Assembly (NCBI GenBank): GCA_913062575.1
Contig: CAJXVT010000003.1
Location: 1 to 64,000, forward strand
Origin: an uncultured Flavobacteriaceae bacterium
GTDB lineage: Bacteria; Bacteroidota; Bacteroidia; Flavobacteriales; Flavobacteriaceae
DNA: 64,000 nt
Reading direction: 5' to 3'
Positions 7,461 through 18,500 of the stretch are shown one piece after another (the stretch's first letter is position 1; each line of letters opens with the position of its first letter). A program made the translations under genes and the position numbers. Under the pieces are notes generated by a model. That model was given only the letters and a program-made list of their open reading frames with translations, made no database searches and had not been told where the DNA came from.

Positions 7461-9755
7461 TTAATTTATTAATGTGAATTTTCTTTCTAATTTGGTTGTT
7501 GAACTTCCTCCTATAAAAACTTTATAATCGCCTGGTTCGATAACAAAATCTCCATTATTATTGTAATAACCAAGTGTTTCTTTGTTTAAATTAAAATGAA
7601 TAGTTTTTGTTTCTCCAATTTTTAACGCTGTAAGTTCAAAACCTTTTAATTCTCTTACAGGTCTTGTTATGCTAGCAACAAGGTCTCTTATGTATAGTTG
7701 TACAACCTCTTTACCGTCATAATTTCCTGTATTGGTTACATCTATAGATAATTTAATCGTGTCATTTATAGAATATATACTTTCTTTTAAATTGAAATTA
7801 CTATACTCAAAAGTAGTATAACTTAAACCATGTCCAAAAGGATAAAGTGGTGTGTTTTTTACATCTAAATAGTGGGACCAAAATACATTGTTATCTTTAT
7901 CTATAGGTCTTCCAGTGTTTTTGTAGTTGTAATAAATTGGAATTTGACCTACATTTCTAGGGAAAGTCATAGGTAGTTTTCCACTGGGGTTGTAGTCGCC
8001 ATAAATTACTTGTGCAACGGCGTTACCAGTTTCAGTTCCAAGTTGCCATGCTTCAACAATGGTCGGAATATTTTCTGCTGCCCATTCAATAGCAAGAGGC
8101 CTTCCATTGTTTAAAACCAGCACAATATTTTTGTTTACTTTGTAGATCTCCTCTAGTAACTCTTGTTGTAATCCAGGTAAATCTAATTTGGTTCTACTTC
8201 TTCCTTCTCCACTTTGAAAACCATGTTCACCGAGCACCATAACTACAACATCCGCTTTTTTTGCAGTGCTAATAGCATCTTTAAACTCGCTTCTATCAGT
8301 AGTGTTTATGTTTACATGCTTAATAAACTCAGTATTACCTATACTTACGTCAGTTCCTTTCTTATAAGTTAAACTGTTTCCTGTATATTTTTTCATCCCT
8401 TCTAAAACAGAAATAGCGCTATTGTTGTCTGAAGCAATACGCCAGCTACCTAATGGACTATTACTGTCGGCAGCCAAAGCTCCTATTAAGGCAATTTTTT
8501 GACCTTCTTTTTTTAGTGGTAGTAATTGTGTGCTGTTTTTTAAAAGAACAATAGATTTTTTTGCCATATCCAATGCAGCTGCTCTATGAGCTGGATTTCC
8601 AATGTTATTTTTTTCATTTTCAAGATTACAATATTTGTATGGATCATCAAAGAGTCCTAATTCAAATTTTACACGCAAAATTCTCTTTACAGCATCATCA
8701 ATAATAGATTCTTTAACTGCCCCCTCCTTAACTAAACGTACCAATTCATTAATATAAACATAGCTTTCCATATCCATGTCAGAACCTGCATTTGCAGCAA
8801 GTATTGCCGCTTCTTTTTTGTTTTTTGCGTGGCCCCAGTGTATCATTTCAGTAATTGAAGCCCAATCAGATACAACAAAACCATTGAAATCCCATTTTCC
8901 TTTTAAAATATCTCTTTGTAAGTATGAATTTCCTGTTGCTGGAACACCATTTAATTCATTAAAAGCATTCATAAATGTTTTAACATCAGCATCTACAGCA
9001 GCTTTAAACGGAGGAAACACGATGTTATGAAGTGTTGAAGTTCCAATGTCTACTGTATTGTATTCTTTACCGGCTTCTGAAAATCCATATGCAGCAAAAT
9101 GTTTTGCACAAGCCGCAATTGTATTTGGTGCTGATAAATCATCTCCCTGAAAACCTTTTATTCTGGCAACAGCAATAGCACTACCTAAAAATGGGTCTTC
9201 ACCAGCGCCTTCCATAACTCTCCCCCAACGTGGATCTCTAGAGATGTCTACCATAGGAGCAAATGTCCAGTTGATACCTGAAGCTGAAGCTTCAATGGCA
9301 GCAATTCGAGCAGATTTTTCTAGCGCCGTTAAATCCCAACTAGCAGCTTCAGCTAAAGGAATTGGACTAAGGGTTTTGTAACCGTGAATCACATCAAACC
9401 CAATAATTAAAGGAATTCCAAGTCTAGATTCTTCTACGGCTATTTTTTGTACTTTTCTAACCTCTTCAGCTCCTCTTACATTAAGCATAGAGCCTATATA
9501 GCCCATTTTTAGATGTTCATATTTTAATTCTGCATTTCCTTCTTCTGGAGCAGGGCCAGTTACATCCCAAAAACCATTATATTGATTCATTTGCCCCACT
9601 TTCTCTTCAATTGTCATTAAACTTAAAAGGGAGTCTACTTTTTCTTCTAGTATTTGTTCTTTGATACCAATCATACTACTATTGTTCTTTTTATCAAAAC
9701 ATCCATAAAGAACAATAATTAAACAAATAGCAATTATGTGTTTTATGTGTTTCAT
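7461..9755 (-). CDS. bglX: Glycoside hydrolase family 3 beta-glucosidase, BglX-like lipoprotein
   Basis: 764 residues. Lipoprotein signal with lipobox LYGC (Cys19). The GH3 N-terminal barrel contains KHFAAYG (218-224) and the nucleophile in GFVVSDW (Asp297). The alpha/beta sandwich has SGEGRSR, whose glutamate is the expected acid/base in BglX-type enzymes, and the C-terminus is a fibronectin type III-like domain (VTNTGNYDGKEVVQLYI). The expected activity is exo-cleavage of terminal beta-linked glucose in the periplasm. It is transcribed away from SusCD and lies downstream of the AraC-type regulator on the same strand. It is clearly paralogous to the GH3 at 19937-22192. Exact linkage specificity (beta-1,3, 1,4 or 1,6) cannot be read from sequence. 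Confidence 0.88.
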   Translation of the reverse strand: MKHIKHIIAICLIIVLYGCFDKKNNSSMIGIKEQILEEKVDSLLSLMTIEEKVGQMNQYNGFWDVTGPAPEEGNAELKYEHLKMGYIGSMLNVRGAEEVRKVQKIAVEESRLGIPLIIGFDVIHGYKTLSPIPLAEAASWDLTALEKSARIAAIEASASGINWTFAPMVDISRDPRWGRVMEGAGEDPFLGSAIAVARIKGFQGDDLSAPNTIAACAKHFAAYGFSEAGKEYNTVDIGTSTLHNIVFPPFKAAVDADVKTFMNAFNELNGVPATGNSYLQRDILKGKWDFNGFVVSDWASITEMIHWGHAKNKKEAAILAANAGSDMDMESYVYINELVRLVKEGAVKESIIDDAVKRILRVKFELGLFDDPYKYCNLENEKNNIGNPAHRAAALDMAKKSIVLLKNSTQLLPLKKEGQKIALIGALAADSNSPLGSWRIASDNNSAISVLEGMKKYTGNSLTYKKGTDVSIGNTEFIKHVNINTTDRSEFKDAISTAKKADVVVMVLGEHGFQSGEGRSRTKLDLPGLQQELLEEIYKVNKNIVLVLNNGRPLAIEWAAENIPTIVEAWQLGTETGNAVAQVIYGDYNPSGKLPMTFPRNVGQIPIYYNYKNTGRPIDKDNNVFWSHYLDVKNTPLYPFGHGLSYTTFEYSNFNLKESIYSINDTIKLSIDVTNTGNYDGKEVVQLYIRDLVASITRPVRELKGFELTALKIGETKTIHFNLNKETLGYYNNNGDFVIEPGDYKVFIGGSSTTKLERKFTLIN

Positions 9756-9880
9756 ATTTTTTGTTTTGGGTTGAAATTTTAAAAGGTAAAAGTAAATTAA
9801 AGACAGAATAATTAGTATGCGAAAATCATCAATTGTTAGTATTATTTTTAATTTTGCTGTTTTATATTGTTAAAAGTGAC

Positions 9881-9904
9881 AAAATAGTACTATAGTACTT
9901 TTTG
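9881..9904. promoter_or_regulatory. Perfect palindrome AGTACTATAGTACT at end of araC-type gene
   Basis: A 14-bp perfect palindrome (9886-9899), flanked by further A/T symmetry, covers the last codons and stop of the AraC-type gene and lies about 130 bp before the bglX-like gene on the same strand. It may be an operator or part of a terminator (a T run follows on the plus strand only). Confidence 0.35.
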
Positions 9905-10762
9905 AATTCCGTTAAATTCGTGTTTGAATTCGCTAGGAGTGCATTTTTTTATTTTCTTAAACATTCTGTTGAAGTTTGCGATATTATTAAAACCGCATTT
10001 ATATCCGATTTCGCCAATACTCAAATCGGTTTCTATCAAGAGTCTTGTGGCGAAACTAACTCTAGTGTTGTTAATGTAGGATACAAATGTTTTTCCTGTT
10101 CTTTTTTTGATAAACCTATTAAATGAAACAGGGCTCATGTTTACGAGTTCAGAAATTTCATCTAGAGAAATTTTTCGATGAAAATTTTCTTGTACATATT
10201 CATATACTTTTTTTATCTTGTCACTGTTTTCGAAATTACTAGAGCTTGAGAATGAGGTGGATAAGGCTCTTTGGTTTCTGGAAATGGATAAGTCGTGTAA
10301 AATAGAGATAAATTCTAAAAAGTAATCTATACCTGATAGCTTTGGGAGGTTCATTAACCTGTGCATGACGTCTTTAGTTACTTTTTCAGAAAATAAAACT
10401 CCATGAATAGAATTATTAAATAAATCTCTAATAGATTTAAAAACTCTTCTAGATAGTAGTTTTTCATCCAATAAATCATTGTGTATATGAATGGTTACTT
10501 CATGAATTTCCTTACTTTTACATTCGTGTAATTCCCAGCAATGAGGGAGATTTGGACCAACTAAAACAAGTTCGTATTCGCCAATTGTTTCCATGTGGTC
10601 ACCGATTATTCGTCTAACTCCTGCGCCTTTATAGATGAGGTTTAATTCATATTCTGGGTGAAAATGAATTGGAAAATCAAAGTTATCTTTAACGCGATAA
10701 TAAGACAAAAAACTATCTGTAGGTGATAGTTGAGTAATCTCTCTATGTATGTTTATGTCCAT
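9890..10762 (-). CDS. AraC-family transcriptional regulator with cupin sensor
   Basis: 290 residues. The N-terminal cupin-like domain (about 25-110; HFHPEYELNLIYKG is the conserved strand with histidines) probably senses a sugar. The C-terminal AraC/XylS domain (about 185-285) has two helix-turn-helix units: ISLDEISELVNMSPVSFNRFIKK is split around the first, and SIGEIGYKCGFNNIANFNRMFKK contains the second. It diverges from susC, with a 144-bp shared control region, and precedes the bglX-like gene on its own strand. It is therefore the likely local activator of the carbohydrate locus, in place of the hybrid two-component or SusR-type regulators often seen. Soluble cytoplasmic protein. Confidence 0.88.
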   Translation of the reverse strand: MDINIHREITQLSPTDSFLSYYRVKDNFDFPIHFHPEYELNLIYKGAGVRRIIGDHMETIGEYELVLVGPNLPHCWELHECKSKEIHEVTIHIHNDLLDEKLLSRRVFKSIRDLFNNSIHGVLFSEKVTKDVMHRLMNLPKLSGIDYFLEFISILHDLSISRNQRALSTSFSSSSNFENSDKIKKVYEYVQENFHRKISLDEISELVNMSPVSFNRFIKKRTGKTFVSYINNTRVSFATRLLIETDLSIGEIGYKCGFNNIANFNRMFKKIKKCTPSEFKHEFNGIQKVL

Positions 10763-10816
10763 AATTTGTGTAAATTTGTATCAATGATATAAAAAATATA
10801 TTAATAAATGACAAAA

Positions 10817-10834
10817 AACTATTAATTATTAGTT
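10817..10834. promoter_or_regulatory. Imperfect palindrome in the araC/susC divergent region
   Basis: AACTATTAATTATTAGTT is an 18-bp inverted repeat with a single mismatched pair, and it is flanked by direct copies of TTAATAAA (10801 and 10833). It lies about 12 bp upstream of the susC -7 box, a fitting place for an activator site. AT-rich symmetry can arise by chance. Confidence 0.35.
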
Positions 10835-10845
10835 AATAAAGTATA

Positions 10846-10853
10846 TAGGTTTG
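10846..10853 (+). promoter_or_regulatory. -7 promoter element for susC (TAGGTTTG)
   Basis: TAnnTTTG match 53 bases before the SusC start codon, with the palindrome just upstream. No clear -33 TTTG, as expected for an activator-dependent promoter. Confidence 0.5.
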
Positions 10854-10906
10854 TAAAAAGTAAATTAACTTTTATTTAACAAAAACTTTAAATTAATTAT
10901 CGAATC

Positions 10907-13900
10907 ATGAAAAATAATTTTTCACAAAAGTTGTTACTTGTTTTTTCTTTTTTATTATGTAGTTTTTCTTATGGTCAAAACCTTAAAGGAACTGTCTCTG
11001 ACAGTTTTGGTGAATTGCCAGGAGTGAACATTATAGTAAAGGGAACAACAAACGGCACAACTTCAAAGTTAGACGGATCTTATGTTCTAACAAATGTAAA
11101 ACCTACAGATGTTATTGTTTTTAGTTATTTAGGCTATAAAACACTAGAAATTGGCGTTGAAGGAAAAAACGTATTAAATGTTATCCTAATAGAGGACACA
11201 AACAGTTTAGATGAAGTGGTAGTTGTTGGCTATGGTACAAAAAAGAAGAGCTTGGTAACAGGTGCAATCTCAAGTATTGATAGTAAACAAATTAAAAGCT
11301 CTTCGAATCAAAGAGTTGAACAGGTATTACAAGGAAGAACATCTGGTGTAACGGTATCTTCTTCTTCAGGATCACCTGGTTCTGGTGCTAAAATTAGAAT
11401 TCGTGGAGCGGGTTCAAGTGGAAATTCAAACCCTTTATATATAGTTGATGGAATGAAAACTTCCTCTATAGCAAGTATTGCTCCTGCAGACATTGCTAAT
11501 ATAGAGATTTTGAAGGATGCAGCATCAGCAGCTATTTATGGAACTGAAGGCGCAAATGGGGTTGTAATTGTAACAACAAAAAAAGGTAAAATTGGTGGAT
11601 TAAAAGTTGGCTTCAATTCTCAATTTGGAGTGCAATTTGTGAATTCAAAAATGAAATTAATGGATGCTTCACAATTTGTTACTTATATGAATGAAGCTGG
11701 TCAGTCTGGTGTTGTTGATAATGGTTATGATACAAATTGGATTGAAGAAACATTTACTCCTGCAGCCATGAAAAGATATGATCTAAACCTTTCTGGAGCA
11801 ACAGAGAAAACTTCTTATTATACTTCGTTTTCTCATCTAAACCAAGATGGTGTGGTTGGTAAGAAGAATTCATCTTTTAAGCGTACAAATTTTAGAATGA
11901 ATTTTAAATCTGATATTACTAAATGGTTAGAAGTTGGTGTAAATACAACCTATTCTTCTTCAGACAAAAATGGAGTTCAAGAAAATAGTGATACCAGAGG
12001 TGTCATTCAAAACATGTTAATTATTGACCCTTTAACACCTGTGTTTTATCCTGAAGGTCAAGTTCCACAATCTGTAATAGATAACGCTACCGATAATAAT
12101 GTACCTTTATTAACAGATGCAAATGGAAATGTATATGGATACCCAAGCTATTCTACAGGTGAAGTAATTAATCCTGTTGCCTATGCAAATGGAATAAATA
12201 GAACCACAGTGGATGCAAGTCAAATTTTACTATCTACATATCTAAAATTCAAAATATATAAAGGATTGACTTTTACTACTAGATATGGTTTTGAAAAAGG
12301 AAAATGGGATACCAGAAACATGATCAATCCATATTATGTTTCTTCAGAAGCGGCGAACACAAGTTATACTGGGTCTCAAACGGTATTTGAATCTAAAAAA
12401 TGGTTGTGGGAAAATTTCGCATCATATACTAGATCTTTTGAGGAACATAACTTCACCTTATTGGCAGGATATTCTGCTGAAAACACACGAGGAAATACAT
12501 TGATTTCAAGGAGTGGGTCTGCATCTGTTGATAGCTTTACAGGTTTCGATTTTGACTTGCCAGAATTCAATAGTCAAATTAACAATATCATTCCTAGACC
12601 AGATAATATGGTATCTATGTTTGCGAGGTTGTCTTATGATTTTTCAGGGAAATATTTATTTGAAGCTTCACTACGTAAAGATACTTCAGACAAGTTTCCA
12701 ACAGCAAATAAATCAGGAGTGTTTCCTGCAGTATCTGCTGGTTGGGTAGTCTCTAAAGAAGATAATTGGAAAGAGGATGCTAAAATAAATTATTTAAAAC
12801 TAAGAGGAAGTTGGGGGCAGAACGGAAGTAGAAGCAACTTAAATGGTAATTCAGATAAAACTTTTATTGTGCAAAATATAGGTGGACTTCCAATAGATTA
12901 TTTAGGCCATATTGGAGCTCAAATTACTGGATATGCGAATCCTAATTTAGTTTGGGAAACCTCTGAACAATTAGATTTAGGAGTGGATTTAAGAGCTTAT
13001 AGTAATAAACTTAATTTTTCTGTTGATTATTATAAGAAAACAACAAGAGATGCTATTGTTTCTAACGGAGCTTTAATTACTCCTGGGTCTGCAGGCTTTG
13101 TATCAAACGAATTTAATGCAGGAACTATTGAAAATAAAGGATTTGAATTTGAGTTAGGATATAATGATGTTACTGAAAATGGATTAAGGTATGCTTTCAA
13201 TGCGAATCTATCTACATTAAAAAATACAGTAACAAAAATTTTATATGTTCCAGAAGGGACGTCATTAACTGGTGCAGGAGCACCTCAGAATTCAGATGGA
13301 GTTACTAGGTTATCTCAAGGGTTACCATCATGGTATTTTTATGGATATAAAACAGATGGTATAAATCCAGCAACTGGAGAAATTAACTTTGTGGATACCA
13401 ATGGAGATAACAAGGTGGATAGTAGTGATAAAACCATGATTGGTTCACCACATCCAGATCTGTTATTTGGAGGGAACATAAACTTAGGATATAAAGGGTT
13501 TGATTTTAATTTACAGTTTCAAGGTTCTATTGGAAATGATATTATGTCTACCTATCATCAACCTTCTCGTCCAATTACAAATAAACCGTTGCATTTTTAT
13601 ACTGAAAGATGGCAAGCACCCGGAGATGATGCTAGCTTCCCTGGAGCTGCGAATGTAATCTCATCTTATGATACAGATTTAATGGTAGAAAATGGTTCGT
13701 TTATGAGAATTAAACAAATTCAATTTGGATATACGTTGCCAGTGAAATTTGCCGAAAAAATTAAAGTAAAGAATTTACGCATGTATTTGTCACTTGATGA
13801 TTATTTCACATTTACAAAGTATAAAGGCTTGGATCCTGAGATTGGAAACTTTGGGTTTAACTCAATAGGAATAGATAGAGGGTTTTATCCTACAGCTGCG

Positions 13901-13933
13901 AAAACTGTTTTCGGAGTATCAATAGACTTTTAA
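10907..13933 (+). CDS. SusC-like TonB-dependent outer-membrane receptor
   Basis: 1008 residues. Sec signal (FLLCSFSYGQ, cleavage about 24), then a carboxypeptidase-regulatory-like domain (GTVSDSFGELPGVNIIVKG, 28-46) typical of SusC proteins, the plug with LDEVVVVGYGT (about 101-111), IRIRGAGS and NPLYIVDGM, and a 22-strand barrel ending in FGVSIDF. It imports oligosaccharides through the outer membrane using TonB energy, forming a pedal-bin complex with SusD encoded 22 bp downstream. It begins the main carbohydrate operon. No STN domain is present, so it is not an ECF-signalling receptor; control is more likely via the divergent AraC-type protein. Confidence 0.93.
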   Translation: MKNNFSQKLLLVFSFLLCSFSYGQNLKGTVSDSFGELPGVNIIVKGTTNGTTSKLDGSYVLTNVKPTDVIVFSYLGYKTLEIGVEGKNVLNVILIEDTNSLDEVVVVGYGTKKKSLVTGAISSIDSKQIKSSSNQRVEQVLQGRTSGVTVSSSSGSPGSGAKIRIRGAGSSGNSNPLYIVDGMKTSSIASIAPADIANIEILKDAASAAIYGTEGANGVVIVTTKKGKIGGLKVGFNSQFGVQFVNSKMKLMDASQFVTYMNEAGQSGVVDNGYDTNWIEETFTPAAMKRYDLNLSGATEKTSYYTSFSHLNQDGVVGKKNSSFKRTNFRMNFKSDITKWLEVGVNTTYSSSDKNGVQENSDTRGVIQNMLIIDPLTPVFYPEGQVPQSVIDNATDNNVPLLTDANGNVYGYPSYSTGEVINPVAYANGINRTTVDASQILLSTYLKFKIYKGLTFTTRYGFEKGKWDTRNMINPYYVSSEAANTSYTGSQTVFESKKWLWENFASYTRSFEEHNFTLLAGYSAENTRGNTLISRSGSASVDSFTGFDFDLPEFNSQINNIIPRPDNMVSMFARLSYDFSGKYLFEASLRKDTSDKFPTANKSGVFPAVSAGWVVSKEDNWKEDAKINYLKLRGSWGQNGSRSNLNGNSDKTFIVQNIGGLPIDYLGHIGAQITGYANPNLVWETSEQLDLGVDLRAYSNKLNFSVDYYKKTTRDAIVSNGALITPGSAGFVSNEFNAGTIENKGFEFELGYNDVTENGLRYAFNANLSTLKNTVTKILYVPEGTSLTGAGAPQNSDGVTRLSQGLPSWYFYGYKTDGINPATGEINFVDTNGDNKVDSSDKTMIGSPHPDLLFGGNINLGYKGFDFNLQFQGSIGNDIMSTYHQPSRPITNKPLHFYTERWQAPGDDASFPGAANVISSYDTDLMVENGSFMRIKQIQFGYTLPVKFAEKIKVKNLRMYLSLDDYFTFTKYKGLDPEIGNFGFNSIGIDRGFYPTAAKTVFGVSIDF

Positions 13934-13955
13934 TAAAATAAAACATCAATATATC

Positions 13956-15494
13956 ATGAAAAAAATATTTTTACCACTCATTGTAATCTCTTTTTTAGGA
14001 ATTTTAGCCTGTAGCGAAGATTTTACTACGAACTTAAGGCCTGATGTCCAGGATCTAGAATCGTTCTTCCTAGAAGAAGAAAATGTTGAATCGGCAGTTA
14101 TAGGTATTTACGATTTAATGCAGTATAATTATAGTAGAGATTGGCACAGTGCCTTCTTTGTAAAGTTATTACCTGGTGATGATGCGAATTGTGCAGGCGG
14201 AAACGCAGGAGATCAATCTCAATTACAAGACATTGATGATTATGTGAATGTTTCGACCTCAAATGCATCTATTGCAAGTGTTTGGGACCTTTTTTATAGA
14301 ACCATTGCGCTATCTAATTTGGTAATTACAAACATTGAAGGATCTTCTTTGGCTAATAAAGACAGAGCTATAGCTGAAGCAAAATTTATGAGAGCTTGGT
14401 GCTATTTTGAATTAACTACAATGTTTGGAGATGTACCATTACGTTTGTCTGTTCCAACAACTACGGAAGAGTTTGGTTTGAAAAAATCATCAAGAGCAGA
14501 TGTGTATGCACAAATTGAAAATGATTTAACAGTTGCTATTGAAAATTTACTTGAAAAAAATGCCACAGAAAACTTTAGAGTTTCAAAAGGAACTGCGAAA
14601 GCGTTGATGGGGAAAGTATTGGTTTTTCAAGAAAAATATTCAGCAGCCATTCCATTTTTAGAGTCTGTAATTTTAGACCCTTCACATGATTTAGAAGCGG
14701 CTCCTGGTGATGTTTGGAGTGTTCATAAAGAATTTGGAGTAGAATCTTTATTCGAATTAGGATATATCTCAACTACCGCAAGAGATTGGGGAAATATAGC
14801 TTGGGGTGGTCGTAATGAAAGTAACTTACATATTCAGTTAATGGGACCACGTGGTGATGGTATATTCGATGTTGCTGCTATCGGTTTATTAAATGGTTGG
14901 GGTTTCAATTTACCGACTAGTAAATTAGCAGCTGCTTTTACAGCTTCTGGTGATATCGATAGAAAGAATGCAACATTAATGATAGAAGCTGATTTAATTA
15001 CTGCTGGCGGTGGAGTTGATCAATCTGCAGCACCTGGTGGAGTTGTTTGGGATTATGAAGGAGCGATTAGAGTAAAATATTCTACTAAATCAGAAGATAC
15101 AAGTGTTGATGGTGTACGTGAATTAAATTATAGTACTAATTTTAGATTATTCAGATATGCAGAAATGTTATTATTAGCTGCTGAAGCTTATAACAAAGCG
15201 GGGCAAGATGATGCTGCTAGAACTGAATTGAACAAAGTAAGAGTAAGAGCAGGGTTAACACCAGTGAGCACTTCATTAACTGGTAACGATTTGTTTGAAG
15301 CTATTGTAAATGAAAAATTCTTAGAATTGGCTCATGAAGGGCAACGTTTTTGGGATTTAGTTCGTTGGGGTAAAGCGTCAACTGAATTAGCAGGAACTGG
15401 ATATTCATCTAAAAATGACCTATTCCCAATTCCAATTACTGAGATTGATAAAAATTCTGAATTGACGATTGCAGATCAAAATCCAGGATACTAA
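13956..15494 (+). CDS. SusD/RagB-family surface glycan-binding lipoprotein
   Basis: 512 residues. Lipoprotein signal with lipobox ILAC (about residue 19). The N-terminal SusD-like segment includes ESAVIGIYDLMQY, and four TPR-like helices follow (EAKFMRAWCYFELTTMFGDVPL is the hallmark region). The C-terminal RagB/SusD domain ends with the usual FLELAHEGQRFWDLVRWGK and LFPIPITEID. It captures sugars at the surface and closes the SusC transporter. It follows susC directly. A strong hairpin after the stop separates it from the rest of the operon, which may give the receptor pair higher expression than the enzymes behind it. Confidence 0.94.
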   Translation: MKKIFLPLIVISFLGILACSEDFTTNLRPDVQDLESFFLEEENVESAVIGIYDLMQYNYSRDWHSAFFVKLLPGDDANCAGGNAGDQSQLQDIDDYVNVSTSNASIASVWDLFYRTIALSNLVITNIEGSSLANKDRAIAEAKFMRAWCYFELTTMFGDVPLRLSVPTTTEEFGLKKSSRADVYAQIENDLTVAIENLLEKNATENFRVSKGTAKALMGKVLVFQEKYSAAIPFLESVILDPSHDLEAAPGDVWSVHKEFGVESLFELGYISTTARDWGNIAWGGRNESNLHIQLMGPRGDGIFDVAAIGLLNGWGFNLPTSKLAAAFTASGDIDRKNATLMIEADLITAGGGVDQSAAPGGVVWDYEGAIRVKYSTKSEDTSVDGVRELNYSTNFRLFRYAEMLLLAAEAYNKAGQDDAARTELNKVRVRAGLTPVSTSLTGNDLFEAIVNEKFLELAHEGQRFWDLVRWGKASTELAGTGYSSKNDLFPIPITEIDKNSELTIADQNPGY

Positions 15495-15537
15495 TTGTTT
15501 TATTGTGAAACAAACATATTGAATTTGAATTAATTAT

Positions 15538-15570
15538 AAAGCAGTATGAATATTCGTACTGCTTTATTAA
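15538..15570 (+). terminator. Hairpin after susD (attenuator or mRNA-stability element)
   Basis: AAAGCAGTA (15538-15546) pairs perfectly with TACTGCTTT (15557-15565), and the GAATATTC loop is self-complementary. A weak ATTAATTTT follows. The downstream gene starts 28 bp later on the same strand, so it may stop only part of the transcripts. Confidence 0.55.
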
Positions 15571-15597
15571 TTTTAAACGCAATACAAATTATAATTT

Positions 15598-18500
15598 ATG
15601 AAATATAAGGGGCTCTTTTTTGTGATAGTAATTTTTTTTATTGGATGCATTTCTAATGGAGATTCGGATAAAAAAACACCTGTATTTACTAAAACTAATT
15701 CGTCAGATACAGGGATTTATTTTAGGAATCAATTAACAGAAACAGATTCCTTAAATTATTTTAAATACACCTCCATTTATATGGGAGGCGGAGTCGCTGT
15801 TGGAGATATTAATAATGATGGTCTGATCGATATATTCTTTACAGGAAATCAGGTAGAAAATAAATTGTATCTGAATAAAGGGGATTTTCAATTTGAAGAC
15901 ATCACAAAAAGTGCACATATTTCTGGTGACCAAAGATGGTATACCGGTGTAACCATGGTAGACATCAATAATGATGGGTTTTTAGATATCTATTGTGCTG
16001 TTGCAGGAAAGGATGGACTAAAAAACAACCAATTGTTTGTCAATAATAGAGACAATACGTTTTCAGAAAAAGCAAAAGAATATGGGATAGACGATATTGG
16101 AAACTCCGTACAATCTACATTTTTTGATTACGATAATGATGGCGATTTAGACTTGTATGTTGCCAACTATCCGATGGCACATCCATCTACTTCAAACATG
16201 GTGTATAAAAACAGAATGTTGCATGTAAATGACATTGAATCTGATAAACTTTATAGAAATGATGGACATTTTTTTACAGATGTTTCTAAAGAATCAGGAG
16301 TAAAGAATTATAGCTTTTCACTGGGAGTTGTGGCTGCCGATGTAAATAATGATGGCTGGCAAGATTTATATGTCTCAAATGACTATAGTATTCCGGATTT
16401 CTTTTACTTAAACAACCAAGATGGTACTTTTAAGGAAGTAGTGAAAGAAGCAACTTCTCAAACTTCTTTTTACGGAATGGGAATTGATATTGCCGATTTT
16501 AATAATGATGGCTTACTTGATATCTTCCAAGTAGATATGGATTCTAATAACAATCGACGTCAGAAAGCCAACATGGCTAGCATGAATCCTAGGCTTTTTT
16601 TTGAAACGGTTTTCTACGGATTTCATTACCAATACATGCACAATTGTTTGCAATTAAATTCAGGATATACTACTAATAATGACGTACCCGTTTTTTCTAA
16701 TATTTCACGTCTCTCTGGAACTTCTTCAACAGATTGGAGTTGGGGACCTGTATTTGCAGATTTTGACAACGATGGCTTCAAAGACTTATATGTTACCAAT
16801 GGAACAAGAAGAGAAGTAAACAACAAAGATTTTTTTAAAAAAATAGGAAAAAAAGAATTTGATTCGTTCTCCTTTTTAGAAAAAACAAAAATGATCCCTT
16901 CAGAAAAGATAGACAATTTTATGTTTAAAAATAAAGGAGGATTGACTTTTGAACGTGTAAATAAAGAATGGGGATTAGAAGATAAAGGGTTTTCAAATGG
17001 AGTGGCTTATGCCGATTTAGATAATGATGGCACCTTAGAAATCATCACAAATAATATTGATAATGAAGCAACCATTTTTAAAAATAATGGCGTAAAAGAC
17101 GCGAATTATATCGCCCTAAAATTTAAAGGAACTGATAAAAATAAATTTGGATTAGGAACTCGTGTATATGTATACAGTAATAACCAAATTCAAATGCAAG
17201 AACTCACACTTACTAGAGGATTTCAGTCTTCAGTAGCTCCTGAATTGCATTTTGGTCTCGGAACAACCATAACAATAGACTCGATAAAAGTTGTATGGCC
17301 AGATAGACAAGTTCAGTTGATTAAGAATATAAATGCCAACAAAGTACTAACAGTTTCTTATGTAGAATCGAGCTTGAAAACAATTCTTGAAAAGAAAAAT
17401 GTAACAACACTTTTCTCTTCAGAAATTTCAACGTTTCCAAAACATAAACATATAGAAAACGAAAAAAATGATTTTGATACCCAGCTATTGCTGCCTCATA
17501 AAATGTCAACCTTAGGACCAGCTATTGCTGTAGAAGACATCAATAATGATGGACTTCAAGATTATTTTATTGGAGGTTCTTTTGGAAATCCAGCCAGTAT
17601 GTATGTGCAAAAAGGAAATTCATTTATAAAAACTGCAATTCCAAACATAGTAAAGGATCGATTGTCTGAAGACGTGGGTGCTCTATTTATTGATGCCGAT
17701 GCCGATGGAGATCAAGATTTATATGTGGTAAGTGGTGGCTATGAATATGCACAAAACTCATCCTTCCTACAAGATAGATTGTATGTAAATGATGGCAAAG
17801 GGAATTTTAGTAAAACAAATGATGCACTACCTAAAATGCTTACCAGTGGCTCGAAAGCTTATGCACTAGATTATAACAATGATGGGAAGCAAGATCTTCT
17901 TGTTTTGGGAAGACAAGTTCCAGGAAAATATCCAATGGCAGCCTCTTCATATATGTTAAAAAATGAGTCTAAAAATGGGCGTGTTTCTTTTAAGAACACA
18001 ACCAGTTCGGTAGCTCCTTTTTTCAAGGAGTTGGGAATGGCTACCAGTGCAATAATAACAGATTTTAACAACGATAATTGGCAAGATATTATCATTGTTG
18101 GAGAATGGATGTCTATTAAAATATTTCAGAATAACAACGGTGTATTTACAGATGTATCTGAGAAGTTAGGAATAAACAAGAAAACTACTGGCTGGTGGTG
18201 GAGTATCAATCAAGGTGATTTTGATAACGATGGTGATATGGATTATATCATTGGAAACAACGGATTAAACTATAAATACAAAGCAACAGAATCGGAAACT
18301 TTTGATATATATGTCAACGATTTTGATAAAAATAACAAAGAAGATATTGTTCTGAGTTATTATAATGAAGGAAAGCAATACCCAGTTAGAGGAAGACAAT
18401 GCTCTGCTCAGCAAATTCCGGGATTAAAAAATAAATTTAAAAATTACGATCAATTTTCTAATGCGACTTTAGTAGATGTGTATGGTAAGAAAAACCTAGA

